The notes beneath the pieces are model-generated. The model saw only the letters and a list, made by a program, of their open reading frames with translations. It did not search any database and was not told the origin of the DNA. The position numbers were made by a program, and so were the translations under genes. Below are positions 1 through 9,104 of a stretch of DNA of 64,000 nt, in pieces; positions within the stretch are counted from its first letter, which is position 1, and each line of letters starts with the position of its first letter. Location of the stretch: assembly GCF_007830355.1 (NCBI RefSeq), contig NZ_VLKO01000008.1:137453-201452 (forward strand), read 5' to 3'. Origin of the DNA: Flavobacterium tiangeerense (lineage in GTDB: Bacteria > Bacteroidota > Bacteroidia > Flavobacteriales > Flavobacteriaceae).

Positions 1-788
1 CTTGTAAAGCAATCTTAACGATTCCGTTTATAGTTAATCCATTGCCTCCAATTCAATTAAACACCAATGGAGGAGATAACGAATTAGTATGTTCTAATTT
101 ACCAACATTCTTTGTTCAACTAAATACTGGTTTACCCAATGGGACTAATCCTGCTGATTATACCTATACTTGGTACAAAGATTCCAATATCATTACTAAC
201 GAAACTGGTCCAACTCTTGATGTAAATACAGAAGGTGACTATAGTGTAGAAGTGGCAACATTATTAGGATGTGAAAGAACAAGAACTATAAAAGTAACCG
301 CTTCAGATATTGCTACGATAGCAAGCGTCGATATAGTAGATCTAGCCGACAATAATACGGTAACGGTTGATGCTAATGGAAAGGGTGATTATGAATACAG
401 TTTAGACTTACCTAACGGTCCTTTTCAAGATTCTAACTTTTTTGATAATGTTCCTTCAGGAATTCATGAAGTGTATATTAATGATAAAAATGGTTGCGGT
501 ACCGTAAGCAAAACAATTGCAGTAACCGGAGCTCCTAAGTTTTTCACACCAAATGGAGATAACATTAATGATTACTGGAATATCAAAGGAGTAAATAATG
601 TCTTTAATAGAAATTCAATTATATATATTTTTAATAGATTTGGAAAATTAATAAAACAAATAACGGCATCAAGCCAAGGATGGGACGGAACGTTTACAGG
701 CCAACCCATGCCAGCAGATGACTACTGGTTTACTGTAAAACTTGATGATGGACGAGAAATGAAAGGTCATTTCAGTTTAAAAAGATAA
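1..788 (+). CDS. T9SS type B sorting-domain protein, 3' part
   Basis: This is the C-terminal part of a large secreted protein; the frame is open from base 3 and the start lies left of the window. The visible region holds immunoglobulin/PKD-like adhesin sequence (TYTWYKDS, then an EGDYSVEV strand). It ends in about 85 residues starting PKFFTPNGDNINDYW and closing GHFSLKR. That ending is the gliding-motility-associated C-terminal domain, the type B signal for export by the type IX secretion system. The same ending occurs in the 1357-residue protein at 22780-26853. The role is probably a cell-surface or secreted adhesin; the cargo specificity cannot be seen. The TTG at 42 is not a real start because the upstream codons are also open. 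Confidence 0.9.
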   Translation, partial: CKAILTIPFIVNPLPPIQLNTNGGDNELVCSNLPTFFVQLNTGLPNGTNPADYTYTWYKDSNIITNETGPTLDVNTEGDYSVEVATLLGCERTRTIKVTASDIATIASVDIVDLADNNTVTVDANGKGDYEYSLDLPNGPFQDSNFFDNVPSGIHEVYINDKNGCGTVSKTIAVTGAPKFFTPNGDNINDYWNIKGVNNVFNRNSIIYIFNRFGKLIKQITASSQGWDGTFTGQPMPADDYWFTVKLDDGREMKGHFSLKR

Positions 789-893
789 TGCTTAAAACGC
801 TTTAAACTACAAGTTATTCACTTTGTAAAGTAATAGAACTGTTTATATAAAGACGTTCTATTACTTTAAAAGGTGTTACAAAAAAATTTATCA

Positions 894-1250
894 ATGAAGA
901 ATTATATCAAATATCTCGCAATGTTTATATTGATCTTAGGATCAATAACGTGTGAGTGTTTCCCTAATTCTGAAATCAGCTCTACTTCCTATTATCAAGA
1001 CTTTAATCTCACTAAAAGTACTAAAGCAGAAAATCTAAAAGGAACAAAACTTCTTTTTGAAACAATTCATGATGTAAAATCAAGCTTCAAAATTAGCTTT
1101 GATATTAATCTCAAGTATCTTAATCCAGCTGATGTTACATGTAATACCAAATTTAAATTACACAGCGAATTGTTTCAAATATTGAAACCTGTTCTGTATC
1201 AAAAACTATATCTGAAAGCATTATTTGAATTCACTAGTTATACACTTTAA
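894..1250 (+). CDS. Hypothetical exported protein
   Basis: I do not recognise this 118-residue protein. An in-frame GTG lies at 873, but ATG 894 puts a basic start (MKNYIKY) directly before a hydrophobic segment (LAMFILILGSITC), a good signal peptide, so I chose 894. A cysteine follows the hydrophobic core, but the sequence is not a clean lipobox. The mature part is short and rich in Lys, Phe and Leu, with no motif I can name. It lies 105 bases after the T9SS cargo gene on the same strand. It could be a remnant rather than a working gene. Confidence 0.45.
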   Translation: MKNYIKYLAMFILILGSITCECFPNSEISSTSYYQDFNLTKSTKAENLKGTKLLFETIHDVKSSFKISFDINLKYLNPADVTCNTKFKLHSELFQILKPVLYQKLYLKALFEFTSYTL

Positions 1251-1333
1251 TTCCAAACATAGTTTGAAATTCATTTTTAAATCTTTTATATGATTTAAGA
1301 AAATAAAAAGGTGTTTAATTTAACGAAATAAAA

Positions 1334-1516
1334 ATGCGTAAACTTAAAAATACAAATAGTCTAACTACTTGTAAAAGAATAATTACTGGAATAAAAAAGA
1401 GAATAATTGTAATACTTACTGCAATAATGCTAGGAATAGCAATGGGATTCCATGAAAATGAAAGCATACTCCATAAAAATTCAAAACAAACCGAGTGGCA
1501 AAATAAAAAGGAATAA
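1334..1516 (+). CDS. Small hypothetical membrane protein
   Basis: A 60-residue ORF with a basic N-terminus (MRKLKNTNS, then CKRIITGIKKR), one hydrophobic stretch at about residues 24-39 (IIVILTAIMLGIAMGF) and a polar tail ending QNKKE. This would fit a single-pass inner-membrane peptide. No family is recognised. It sits 83 bases after the preceding small ORF. A structured repeat and the typA terminator follow it. Coding status is uncertain because the ORF is short and AT-rich. Confidence 0.35.
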   Translation: MRKLKNTNSLTTCKRIITGIKKRIIVILTAIMLGIAMGFHENESILHKNSKQTEWQNKKE

Positions 1517-1581
1517 GAATTTCAAAAGATAATTTAAGTTTCTTCTCAATACTTATCTTCTGCAAATAGATTTTCTTTTAC

Positions 1582-1662
1582 CCCTGATGGGAACGGCATC
1601 CTTTTATAACACCCCTTTTTTGGGGTGGTATAAAAGATATAGTGTACAGCAGGATTAGGTTC
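1582..1662 (+). repeat. Dispersed structured repeat, copy 1
   Basis: Starts CCCTGATGG, followed by AACGGCATCC, and ends AGTGTACAGCAGGATTAGG. The middle is a long hairpin: CTTTTATA then CACCCC, a T6 loop, GGGGTG, then TATAAAAG, closed by ATC/GAT. Two other copies (10739-10862 and 31446-31534 on the minus strand) share the ends but have different stems that still pair. This copy lies between a small plus-strand ORF and the convergent typA gene. Confidence 0.75.
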
Positions 1663-1695
1663 AAAAAAAAACCATCAACTTACGCTGATGGTTTT
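1663..1695 (-). terminator. Rho-independent terminator of typA
   Basis: Stem ACCATCA (1671-1677) pairs with TGATGGT (1686-1692). On the minus strand the hairpin is followed by a run of T (the A-run at 1663-1670). It lies 19 bases after the typA stop codon. Confidence 0.85.
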
Positions 1696-1713
1696 AAATA
1701 CAATTCAAATAAA

Positions 1714-3510
1714 TTAGATTTTGAATCTTTTTCTATCTGTTTCTGTTAAATATATTTTTCTTAAACGAATAGATTTTGGTGTAACCTCAACATATTCATC
1801 TTTTTGAATGTATTCTAAAGCTTCCTCTAATGAGAAAATAATTGGAGGAATAATTCTTGCTTTTTCATCATTCCCAGATGAACGAACGTTAGATTGTTTT
1901 TTCTCTTTTGTTACGTTTACACACATATCATCTCCACGAGAGTTTTCTCCAATAACCTGACCTTCGTAAATTTCAGCATTAGGTTCAACGAAAAACTTAC
2001 CACGATCTTGTAATTTATCGATAGAATAAGGAATAGCTTTACCTTTTTCCATAGAAATTAATGAACCTTTGTTACGTCCAGCAATTTCACCTTTGTAAGG
2101 CTCATATCCAATAAAACGGTGTGCCATAATAGCTTCACCTGCAGTAGCAGTAAGCAATTGATTACGCAATCCAATAATACCACGAGATGGAATATTAAAT
2201 TTAACAATCATACGCTCCCCTTTAGTTTCCATGCTTAGCATTTCACCTTTACGCATAGTTACGAACTCAACCGCTCTACCTGAAAGATTTTCTGGTAAAT
2301 CAATAGTCAATTCCTCAATTGGCTCACATTTTTTACCATCAATTTCTTTGATAATAACTTGTGGTTGACCAATTTGTAATTCATACCCTTCTCTTCTCAT
2401 TGTTTCAATAAGAACAGATAAGTGAAGTACTCCACGACCAAAAACCATGAATTTATCAGCAGAATCAGTTTCACCTAACTTCATAGCTAAGTTTTTCTCT
2501 AATTCTTTTGTCAAACGCTCTCTAATGTGTCTTGAAGTTACAAATTTACCCTCTTTACCAAAGAAAGGAGAGTCATTAATTGTAAACAACATACTCATTG
2601 TAGGCTCATCGATATCAATTGTTTTTAAACCTTCTGGATTTTCAAAATCAGCAATAGTATCACCAATTTCAAAACCTTCAACACCAATAATGGCGCAAAT
2701 ATCTCCAGCGATAACTTGTTCTACTTTTTTACGACCAAGTCCTTCAAAAGTATGAAGTTCTTTGATACGAGATTTAGATACAGTACCATCTCTTTTTACT
2801 AATGAGATTGGCATACCTTCTTTCAAAACACCTCTTTCAAGACGACCAATAGCTATACGACCTGTAAAAGCTGAGAAATCTAAAGATGTAATCAACATTT
2901 GTGGCGTTCCTTCAGAAACTTTAGGAGCAGGCACATTTGCAACAACCATGTCTAACAATGCTTCAACATTATCAGTTACATTTTCCCAGTGGTCAGACAT
3001 CCAGTTGTTTTTTGCAGAACCATAAACCGTTGGGAAATCCAACTGCCATTCTTCAGCTCCTAATTCAAACATTAAGTCAAAAACTTTTTCATGAACTTCT
3101 TCAGGAGTACAGTTTTCCTTGTCAACTTTATTGATAACTACACAAGGTTTTAGACCTAAGTCAATCGCTTTTTGTAATACAAAACGCGTTTGAGGCATTG
3201 GACCTTCAAAAGCATCAACTAGCAAACATACACCATCGGCCATGTTCAATACACGTTCAACTTCACCACCAAAATCGGCGTGACCAGGAGTATCAATAAT
3301 ATTGATTTTGGTTCCTTTATATTGAACTGAAACGTTTTTAGAAGTAATCGTAATACCTCTTTCACGCTCTAAGTCGTTATTATCAAGAATTAAATCACCT
3401 GTATTTTCGTTGTCACGAAATAGTTGACAGTGATACATAATTTTGTCTACCAATGTAGTTTTACCGTGATCGACGTGGGCAATAATTGCAATGTTTCTAA
3501 TAGATTCCAT
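1714..3510 (-). CDS. typA: Ribosome-binding GTPase TypA/BipA
   Basis: A 598-residue translational GTPase, normal length for the family. The P-loop AHVDHGKTT is at residues 11-19. Switch I contains RERGITITSKN, G3 is DTPGHADF near residue 76, and G4 is NKVDKE near residue 128. EF-G-like domain II and the TypA C-terminal domain follow; the protein ends TETDRKRFKI. TypA binds the ribosome and supports 50S assembly and growth under stress, especially in the cold. The gene stands alone, with a terminator behind it and a TAnnTTTG box 20 bases ahead of the ATG. Confidence 0.97.
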   Translation of the reverse strand: MESIRNIAIIAHVDHGKTTLVDKIMYHCQLFRDNENTGDLILDNNDLERERGITITSKNVSVQYKGTKINIIDTPGHADFGGEVERVLNMADGVCLLVDAFEGPMPQTRFVLQKAIDLGLKPCVVINKVDKENCTPEEVHEKVFDLMFELGAEEWQLDFPTVYGSAKNNWMSDHWENVTDNVEALLDMVVANVPAPKVSEGTPQMLITSLDFSAFTGRIAIGRLERGVLKEGMPISLVKRDGTVSKSRIKELHTFEGLGRKKVEQVIAGDICAIIGVEGFEIGDTIADFENPEGLKTIDIDEPTMSMLFTINDSPFFGKEGKFVTSRHIRERLTKELEKNLAMKLGETDSADKFMVFGRGVLHLSVLIETMRREGYELQIGQPQVIIKEIDGKKCEPIEELTIDLPENLSGRAVEFVTMRKGEMLSMETKGERMIVKFNIPSRGIIGLRNQLLTATAGEAIMAHRFIGYEPYKGEIAGRNKGSLISMEKGKAIPYSIDKLQDRGKFFVEPNAEIYEGQVIGENSRGDDMCVNVTKEKKQSNVRSSGNDEKARIIPPIIFSLEEALEYIQKDEYVEVTPKSIRLRKIYLTETDRKRFKI

Positions 3511-3529
3511 CTGTGATTTTTAATGGCTG

Positions 3530-3537
3530 CAAAGGTA
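3530..3537 (-). promoter_or_regulatory. -7 box for typA
   Basis: The minus strand reads TACCTTTG, an exact match to the Bacteroidota -7 consensus TAnnTTTG, 20 bases upstream of the typA ATG. I find no convincing TTTG -33 box at the usual spacing. Confidence 0.5.
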
Positions 3538-3661
3538 CACTTTATTTTGATATAAAAAATATTTATACAATAGTTTACATATCCTTAACGGATTAGCAAC
3601 TTAAAAAATAAGTTTTTTCGTCATGCCCATTTTAAAAGTTTTATTTAATTATATTTGAGTA

Positions 3662-5374
3662 ATGAAAAGCAAAACTAATAAAGTAATCATCCTTTACTCA
3701 CTTGCAACACTCTTTGTTGTTGTGACGTACCATACAGTCACGCAACATTTTGTTACTGAACAAAGTATATCTATATATAGTTTCACTAAAGACATTATTT
3801 TTGTAGTCATCACAACCTTGCTTCTAAAAATTATTTTATCAAAAAACGAAGAAATTAATATTCGAAATTTTAATAAATTAAAAAAAATAAACGAAGCAAT
3901 AAGAGAATCAAATGACAAATATGATATTGTTGCAAAAGCAACTAGTGACACCATTTGGGATTGGAAATTAGAAGAAGATCATTTTTCTTGGAACAAAGGA
4001 ATAGAAAGTGTTTTTGGTTATTCACAAGATAACGTAACTGTTGACTCTAATTGGTGGTTTGACAAAATTCATCCCGAAGATAGTATTAAAATGTCAGTAC
4101 GATTATATTCTTTTATTGAACAAAAAACAGAAAAATGGCAGGATCAATACCGTTTTAAATGTGCTGACAACACCTATAAATACGTGCTAGACAGAGCTTT
4201 TTTATTAAAAGATAAAAACGGAAAGGCCATTAGAATGATTGGCGCAATTCAAGACATTACCAAACAAAAAGAGGAAGAAAATAGATTAAAGTTACTTGAA
4301 ACCGTTATCATTCAATCTAAAGATTCCATAATTATTACTGAACCTAAATCAGAACAATCAAAAATCCCAAATATAATTTATATAAACCCCGCATTTAGTG
4401 CAATGTCTGGTTACACATCACATGAAATAATAGGCAAATCACCTGATTTATTTAAAAGTCTAAATTCTGATGACGATGCTTTAAACCAATTATTTAAAGC
4501 TATAAAACAAAAAAAAGAATGTCAAATTGAAACTATATTGTTATCCAAAATAAAAAAGGAATATTGGGTGCGTTTATCAATGGTTCCCATTTTTAATTCT
4601 GAAAAAGAATTATCGCACTGGGTTTCAATCTTAAGAGACATTACACTTGAAAAAAAACAAGAAAAAGAAAAAGAGCAACTCATTAGAGAATTGACTCAAA
4701 ATAATAAAGATTTAAAACAGTTTTCATACATTACTTCTCACAATTTAAGAGCACCGTTATCAAACTTAACTGGTCTTTTACAACTTTTAGAAGAAACTCC
4801 AATTCATGATGCTGAATTACAAGAAATATTACACGGATTCAGCCAATCTACACAACTCTTAAACGATACTGTAAGCGATTTAGTAAAAGTTATAACAATA
4901 AAAGACAAGCCTTCTATAATCAAGGAAAACGTAAATCTTGAGGAGATATTTCACTATGTTTTCCAACAATTGGAAACAATGATAGCCGATCAGAATCCTT
5001 TGATTGAATTAAATTTTAATGCCAATACACTTTACACACACAAACCATACTTAGAGAGTATTTTTTTAAACCTAGTGTCCAATGCCTTAAAATATAAATC
5101 CGAAAAAAGAAAACTACAACTAAAAATTACTTCACAAAAAGTAAAAAACACTACAGTAATTCTAATTCAAGATAATGGAATTGGAATCGATTTAATTCGC
5201 AATAAAGATAAAATTTTCGGATTGTATCAGCGATTCCACCTATATCCAGACAGCAAAGGATTAGGATTGTATTTAGTAAAATCACAAGTAGAAATCATGG
5301 GCGGCACCATAGAAATTGAGAGCGAAATTGACAAAGGGACTACATTAAAATTAACTTTTAAGAATTCAAAGTGA
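3662..5374 (+). CDS. Membrane PAS-domain sensor histidine kinase
   Basis: This 570-residue kinase begins with two hydrophobic segments (about 8-24 and 42-61) that should anchor it in the inner membrane. A PAS_3-type domain follows at about 82-205 (IWDWKLEEDHFSW), then a second PAS domain at about 212-335. A short coiled coil leads to the dimerisation box, where His360 in SHNLRAPL is the predicted autophosphorylation site. The ATPase domain has the N box NLVSNALKY, G1 DNGIGID and G2 GLGLYLV. The signal it senses is unknown. Its stop codon overlaps the ATG of the response regulator by one base, so the two form a pair. A TATATTTG sequence at 3650-3657 lies 4 bases before the ATG and may give a nearly leaderless mRNA. 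Confidence 0.93.
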   Translation: MKSKTNKVIILYSLATLFVVVTYHTVTQHFVTEQSISIYSFTKDIIFVVITTLLLKIILSKNEEINIRNFNKLKKINEAIRESNDKYDIVAKATSDTIWDWKLEEDHFSWNKGIESVFGYSQDNVTVDSNWWFDKIHPEDSIKMSVRLYSFIEQKTEKWQDQYRFKCADNTYKYVLDRAFLLKDKNGKAIRMIGAIQDITKQKEEENRLKLLETVIIQSKDSIIITEPKSEQSKIPNIIYINPAFSAMSGYTSHEIIGKSPDLFKSLNSDDDALNQLFKAIKQKKECQIETILLSKIKKEYWVRLSMVPIFNSEKELSHWVSILRDITLEKKQEKEKEQLIRELTQNNKDLKQFSYITSHNLRAPLSNLTGLLQLLEETPIHDAELQEILHGFSQSTQLLNDTVSDLVKVITIKDKPSIIKENVNLEEIFHYVFQQLETMIADQNPLIELNFNANTLYTHKPYLESIFLNLVSNALKYKSEKRKLQLKITSQKVKNTTVILIQDNGIGIDLIRNKDKIFGLYQRFHLYPDSKGLGLYLVKSQVEIMGGTIEIESEIDKGTTLKLTFKNSK

Positions 5375-5769
5375 TGCTAAATCAAGTTTTATGCGTAGAT
5401 GATGACCCAATAACACTCCTGCTTTGCAAAAAAGTAGTAGAGCGGTTTTCGTTTTGCAATGAAATTATAACATCTACTAATGGAGAAGAAACACTTCATT
5501 ATTTCAACACATTACTAGACTCTCCCGCATCAAAACCAGATTTAATATTCCTAGACCTAAATATGCCTGTAATGGGAGGTTGGGAGTTTTTAGAGGCATT
5601 TAAAAACCCAAAATACAAAGATTTTCATACTACAAAAATTGTAGTCTTATCGTCAACAATAGATCCTAACGATTTAAAAAAAGCTCAAAACTACCCTATG
5701 GTTATAGCTTTTTTACCAAAACCAATAAGCAAATCAATGTTAGAGCATTTAAAAGAAATAGTTGTATAA
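5374..5769 (+). CDS. Single-domain response regulator (CheY-like)
   Basis: A 131-residue receiver domain with no output domain. The acidic pocket is VDDDP near the N-terminus, Asp61 in LDLNMP is the phosphoacceptor, the Ser/Thr switch lies in VVLSS and the Lys in LPKP. I chose ATG 5374, which overlaps the kinase stop TGA by one base, over GTG 5371. Single-domain regulators act by protein contact or in phosphorelays. The lone Hpt protein at 35161-35505 is a conceivable partner, but nothing in the sequence links them. A terminator follows at once. Confidence 0.93.
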   Translation: MLNQVLCVDDDPITLLLCKKVVERFSFCNEIITSTNGEETLHYFNTLLDSPASKPDLIFLDLNMPVMGGWEFLEAFKNPKYKDFHTTKIVVLSSTIDPNDLKKAQNYPMVIAFLPKPISKSMLEHLKEIVV

Positions 5770-5806
5770 AAAAAGAGTTCCCGATAAATCGAGAACTCTT
5801 TTTTTA
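5769..5806. terminator. Bidirectional terminator between the response regulator and rpsT
   Basis: Stem AAAGAGTTC pairs with GAACTCTTT, with an inner CGAT/ATCG stem, A-run on the left and T-run on the right. It can end both the kinase/regulator operon and the convergent rpsT transcript. Confidence 0.85.
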
Positions 5807-5824
5807 AATATTTATTTTTAAATA

Positions 5825-6076
5825 TTACAATTTAGCAACAAGTTTAGTCAATTTTGACTTTAAGTTTGAAGCTTTATTGTTGTGTATGATATTCTTTTTA
5901 GCCAATTTATCAATCATTGAGATAACATTAGATAATTTTGCAGATGCTTCAGATTTATCAGTAGCTAATCTTAACGCTTTGATAGCATTACGAGTAGTTT
6001 TGTGTTGATATCTGTTTAACACTCTTTTCTTTTCGTTACTTCTAATTCTTTTTAGAGCTGATTTATGATTTGCCAT
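5825..6076 (-). CDS. rpsT: 30S ribosomal protein S20
   Basis: An 83-residue, Lys/Arg-rich protein starting MANHKSALKRIR, the standard S20 N-terminus, with normal length. It binds 16S rRNA early in 30S assembly. It follows three tRNA-Glu genes and proS on the minus strand and ends at a shared terminator. All domains and start are typical. Confidence 0.97.
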   Translation of the reverse strand: MANHKSALKRIRSNEKKRVLNRYQHKTTRNAIKALRLATDKSEASAKLSNVISMIDKLAKKNIIHNNKASNLKSKLTKLVAKL

Positions 6077-6110
6077 TATATTGCTTTTTTATCTTTTACT
6101 AATTTGTTTG

Positions 6111-6182
6111 TAGTCCGTAAGGGAATCGAACCCCTGTTACCAAGACGAAATCTTGGCGTCCTAACCCCTAGACGAACGGACC
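6111..6182 (-). tRNA. tRNA-Glu (UUC), divergent copy
   Basis: A full cloverleaf of 72 bases without an encoded CCA. The acceptor GGTCCGT pairs with ACGGACT, discriminator A. The anticodon arm is CCAAG-ATTTCGT-CTTGG, giving anticodon TTC, and the T loop is TTCGATT. The anticodon loop has A32, G37 and T38, unlike the T32/A37/T38 loop of the two neighbouring copies. The D arm matches its neighbours, which supports the Glu call. Confidence 0.9.
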
Positions 6183-6222
6183 ATATTCTCCTAAGTTTTT
6201 TTTCAATATGTGAATTGAATTG

Positions 6223-6294
6223 TAGCCCGTAGCGGAATCGAACCGCTCTTACATGGATGAAAACCATGCGTCCTAACCGATAGACGAACGGGCC
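6223..6294 (-). tRNA. tRNA-Glu (UUC)
   Basis: A 72-base cloverleaf. Acceptor GGCCCGT/ACGGGCT with discriminator A; anticodon arm CATGG-TTTTCAT-CCATG, anticodon TTC; T arm AGCGG-TTCGATT-CCGCT. No CCA is encoded. The sequence is identical to the copy at 6334-6405. Confidence 0.95.
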
Positions 6295-6333
6295 ATTTTT
6301 CCCTTATTACTTTAGGAAGCGCAAAAAAAGTAG

Positions 6334-6405
6334 TAGCCCGTAGCGGAATCGAACCGCTCTTACATGGATGAAAACCATGCGTCCTAACCGATAGACGAAC
6401 GGGCC
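6334..6405 (-). tRNA. tRNA-Glu (UUC), identical second copy
   Basis: The 72 bases are identical to the tRNA at 6223-6294, 39 bases away, indicating a recent or gene-converted tandem duplication. The order on the minus strand is proS, two identical tRNA-Glu, the divergent tRNA-Glu and rpsT. Confidence 0.95.
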
Positions 6406-6483
6406 TTGCTTCTCTAATGCGGATGCAAAAATACAACTATTTTCGAAACGAGCAATAGCTTGTACATTTTTTTTTTACTTTTT

Positions 6484-7962
6484 TTAATAGGCCTTTGCAA
6501 ACAGTACACGCCCCGCTGATGGAGAACCTGTAAATACACAATTACCAGCCTCTTCTACTCTATTTAAAGGTATACATCTTATGGTAGCTTTTGTAAGGTC
6601 TTTAATTTTTCCCTCAGTTTCTGCTGTACCATCCCAATGCGCAGAGACAAAACCTCCTTTATTTTCTAGGACTTCTTTAAACTCCTCAAAACTATTCACT
6701 TCGGTAACGTGCGTGTTTCTATATTCTAGTGCTTTTGCAAACAAATCATTTTGTATTTGCTCCAGTAATGAAGTAATATAGTTTTCTATTCCTTCTTTAG
6801 CCACCACTTCCTTTGATAATGTATCTCTTCGAGCTATTTCAAAAGTACCGTTTTCTAGATCTTTAGGTCCAACCGCAATTCGAACAGGAACTCCTTTCAA
6901 CTCCCACTCTGCAAACTTAAATCCTGGTTTTTGAGTTGTTCGATCATCAAACTTTACAGAAACGTTCAATTTACGCAAACTTGCAATAAGCTCGTTCACC
7001 TCTGCAGAAATCGCTGCTAATTGTTCGTCTGATTTATATATAGGTACAATAACTACTTGTATTGGCGCTAAGCTAGGAGGCAAAACTAGACCTTGATCAT
7101 CAGAATGCGTCATTACAAGTGCACCCATTAATCGTGTTGAAACCCCCCAAGAGGTACCCCAAACGTATTCTTGCTTACCTTCTGCATTTGCAAATTTAAC
7201 ATCAAAAGCTTTTGCGAAATTTTGCCCTAAAAAGTGAGATGTTCCTGCCTGTAATGCTTTACCATCTTGCATTAATGCTTCAATACAATATGTTTCTTCT
7301 GCACCAGCAAAACGCTCCGTTTCTGTCTTCAAACCTTTTATAACAGGTATAGCCATGAATCGTTCTGCAAAATCAGCATACACGTTCATCATTTTTTCAG
7401 ATTCTTCAACCGCCTCGGCTCTTGTAGCATGAGCGGTATGTCCTTCTTGCCATAAAAACTCAGCGGTGCGTAAAAACAAACGGGTTCTCATTTCCCAACG
7501 TACCACATTGGCCCATTGGTTTATCAATAATGGTAAATCTCTATAGGATTGAACCCAACCTTTGTAAGTAGACCAAATAATCGCTTCACTAGTAGGGCGC
7601 ACAATAAGTTCCTCTTCTAGTTTAGCATTTGGATCAACCATTAATTTACCTGGTTTATCTGGATCGTTTTTTAATCTATAATGTGTTACAATTGCGCACT
7701 CTTTTGCAAAGCCTTCTGCATTTTTCTCTTCAGCTTCAAACATACTTTTTGGAACAAAAAGCGGAAAATAAGCATTTTGGTGCCCTGTTTCTTTAAACAT
7801 TTTATCCAACTCAGCTTGCATTTTTTCCCAAATTGCATAACCGTAAGGCTTAATAACCATACAACCTCTCACTCCTGAATTTTCGGCTAGATCGGCCTTG
7901 ACAACCAATTCATTATACCATTTTGAATAATCTTCTGATCTTGTAGTTATGTTCTTACTCAT
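6484..7962 (-). CDS. proS: Prolyl-tRNA synthetase, archaeal/eukaryotic type
   Basis: A 492-residue class II synthetase that charges tRNA-Pro. It lacks the editing domain of the longer bacterial ProS and has the C-terminal zinc-binding-like extension of the type 3 enzymes. Class II motifs are visible: YFPLFVPKS near the N-terminus, [10 protein letters not shown], then [29 protein letters not shown]. The anticodon domain starts near [10 protein letters not shown], and the protein ends GRVLFAKAY. It is divergent from the WG-rich lipoprotein gene and lies upstream of the tRNA-Glu cluster. Confidence 0.97.
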   Translation of the reverse strand: MSKNITTRSEDYSKWYNELVVKADLAENSGVRGCMVIKPYGYAIWEKMQAELDKMFKETGHQNAYFPLFVPKSMFEAEEKNAEGFAKECAIVTHYRLKNDPDKPGKLMVDPNAKLEEELIVRPTSEAIIWSTYKGWVQSYRDLPLLINQWANVVRWEMRTRLFLRTAEFLWQEGHTAHATRAEAVEESEKMMNVYADFAERFMAIPVIKGLKTETERFAGAEETYCIEALMQDGKALQAGTSHFLGQNFAKAFDVKFANAEGKQEYVWGTSWGVSTRLMGALVMTHSDDQGLVLPPSLAPIQVVIVPIYKSDEQLAAISAEVNELIASLRKLNVSVKFDDRTTQKPGFKFAEWELKGVPVRIAVGPKDLENGTFEIARRDTLSKEVVAKEGIENYITSLLEQIQNDLFAKALEYRNTHVTEVNSFEEFKEVLENKGGFVSAHWDGTAETEGKIKDLTKATIRCIPLNRVEEAGNCVFTGSPSAGRVLFAKAY

Positions 7963-7998
7963 ACTGAATAGTTTGGCACAAATATTGTATTAATAAAT

Positions 7999-8033
7999 TT
8001 TGATAAATAGTTCCGCAAAACTAACTATTTTTG
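7999..8033 (+). promoter_or_regulatory. Promoter for the WG-rich lipoprotein gene
   Basis: TTTG at 7999-8002 and TATTTTTG at 8026-8033, 23 bases apart, match the Bacteroidota -33/-7 pattern. Transcription would start near 8040. This rules out an upstream start at 8000 and supports the ATG at 8063. Confidence 0.6.
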
Positions 8034-8062
8034 TAATGTGCAACAATAAAAACTCCATATAT

Positions 8063-9064
8063 ATGAAAACTTATACCTTACCCACCAAGAAACCAATAAT
8101 GCTTTACTTATTTGGATTCATAAGCATTCTTTTTAGTTCATGTGGCACCTATCAAAATAGCTCTTATTACGATTCTGATGGTATTTATGGCGGAACTACT
8201 AACCGTACACCTAGAAACTCCCAACCGGCTGAGACCAATGCAAGTCCTTATGCTAGTTATTTTAATTCCTTACAAAATAACAATGAACCAGTTGAAATCT
8301 TAACAGATATTGATAATTACAATATAGATAATGACTCCATTCAAAACTACACTGACTACGCTGGATGGGGAAGCAATCCGCAAAGCGTAAGCATAAATGT
8401 TTATGATAACAGCTGGGGTAGAAACAATTGGGGATGGAACACTGGCTTAGGCTGGGGTGGCTACCCGGGTTGGGGCTGGAATAACATGGGTTGGAACACA
8501 GGTTTTGGATGGGGTGGTTATCCAGGTTGGGGTTGGAATACCGGCTATGGATGGGGCGGAAACATCGGTTATGGTTGGAACAATTGGTATGGAAACAATT
8601 GGGGATATGTACAACATTATAACCCTAGAAATTACAGTTACAATTCAAGCAGAAGAGGATCTAGTTATGCTAATACCTCAAACTCAAATAGAGGAACGTC
8701 AAGCTATACTAGAAGTGGCACCAATGTAAGCTCAAGAAGAACAGATTCTAATTATTCCAATTCAAATGGTACATATTATGGAAGAGGCTCAGCTAGCAGA
8801 ATGAGTAGAACTAGTCCTGTTTTTTCTAGAAATCAAACACAAGAAAGTGCGACCTACAATTCAAACCGAAGAGGATCTGGTTCAACTCGTACAGAAAGCA
8901 GTACACCATCTCGTACTTATACTCCATCAAGAGGAGAATCAAACTCAAGATCATACACTCCAAGTTCTAGTTCTAGTTCTAGTTCTTCTAGAAGCGGTGG
9001 TAGCTACGGCGGTGGAGGTGGCGGAAGATCATCTGGAGGTGGCGGAAGAGGCGGAAGAGGATAA
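8063..9064 (+). CDS. WG-repeat, Ser/Gly-rich surface lipoprotein
   Basis: A 333-residue lipoprotein of unknown function. Starting at ATG 8063, a basic leader and hydrophobic core end in the lipobox FSSC. The middle (about residues 120-190) holds repeats such as GWGGYPGWGWN and NTGYGWGG, giving a Trp/Gly/Asn-rich block. The last third is low complexity: Ser/Arg/Tyr-rich, then a Ser run from a (AGTTCT)4 microsatellite at 8962-8985, then a Gly/Arg-rich tail ending GGRGGRG. The repeats suggest a flexible, aromatic surface domain. Its FadL-family neighbour starts 40 bases later and may be co-transcribed. Confidence 0.85.
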   Translation: MKTYTLPTKKPIMLYLFGFISILFSSCGTYQNSSYYDSDGIYGGTTNRTPRNSQPAETNASPYASYFNSLQNNNEPVEILTDIDNYNIDNDSIQNYTDYAGWGSNPQSVSINVYDNSWGRNNWGWNTGLGWGGYPGWGWNNMGWNTGFGWGGYPGWGWNTGYGWGGNIGYGWNNWYGNNWGYVQHYNPRNYSYNSSRRGSSYANTSNSNRGTSSYTRSGTNVSSRRTDSNYSNSNGTYYGRGSASRMSRTSPVFSRNQTQESATYNSNRRGSGSTRTESSTPSRTYTPSRGESNSRSYTPSSSSSSSSSRSGGSYGGGGGGRSSGGGGRGGRG

Positions 9065-9104
9065 TTATCACTAATTTTGAACTACAAAAATTATTTAAAA
9101 TCGT

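Noticed and set aside
2447..3134. Three plus-strand ORFs inside typA
   Set aside because: They lie opposite an intact essential gene and have no independent signals. They are shadows.
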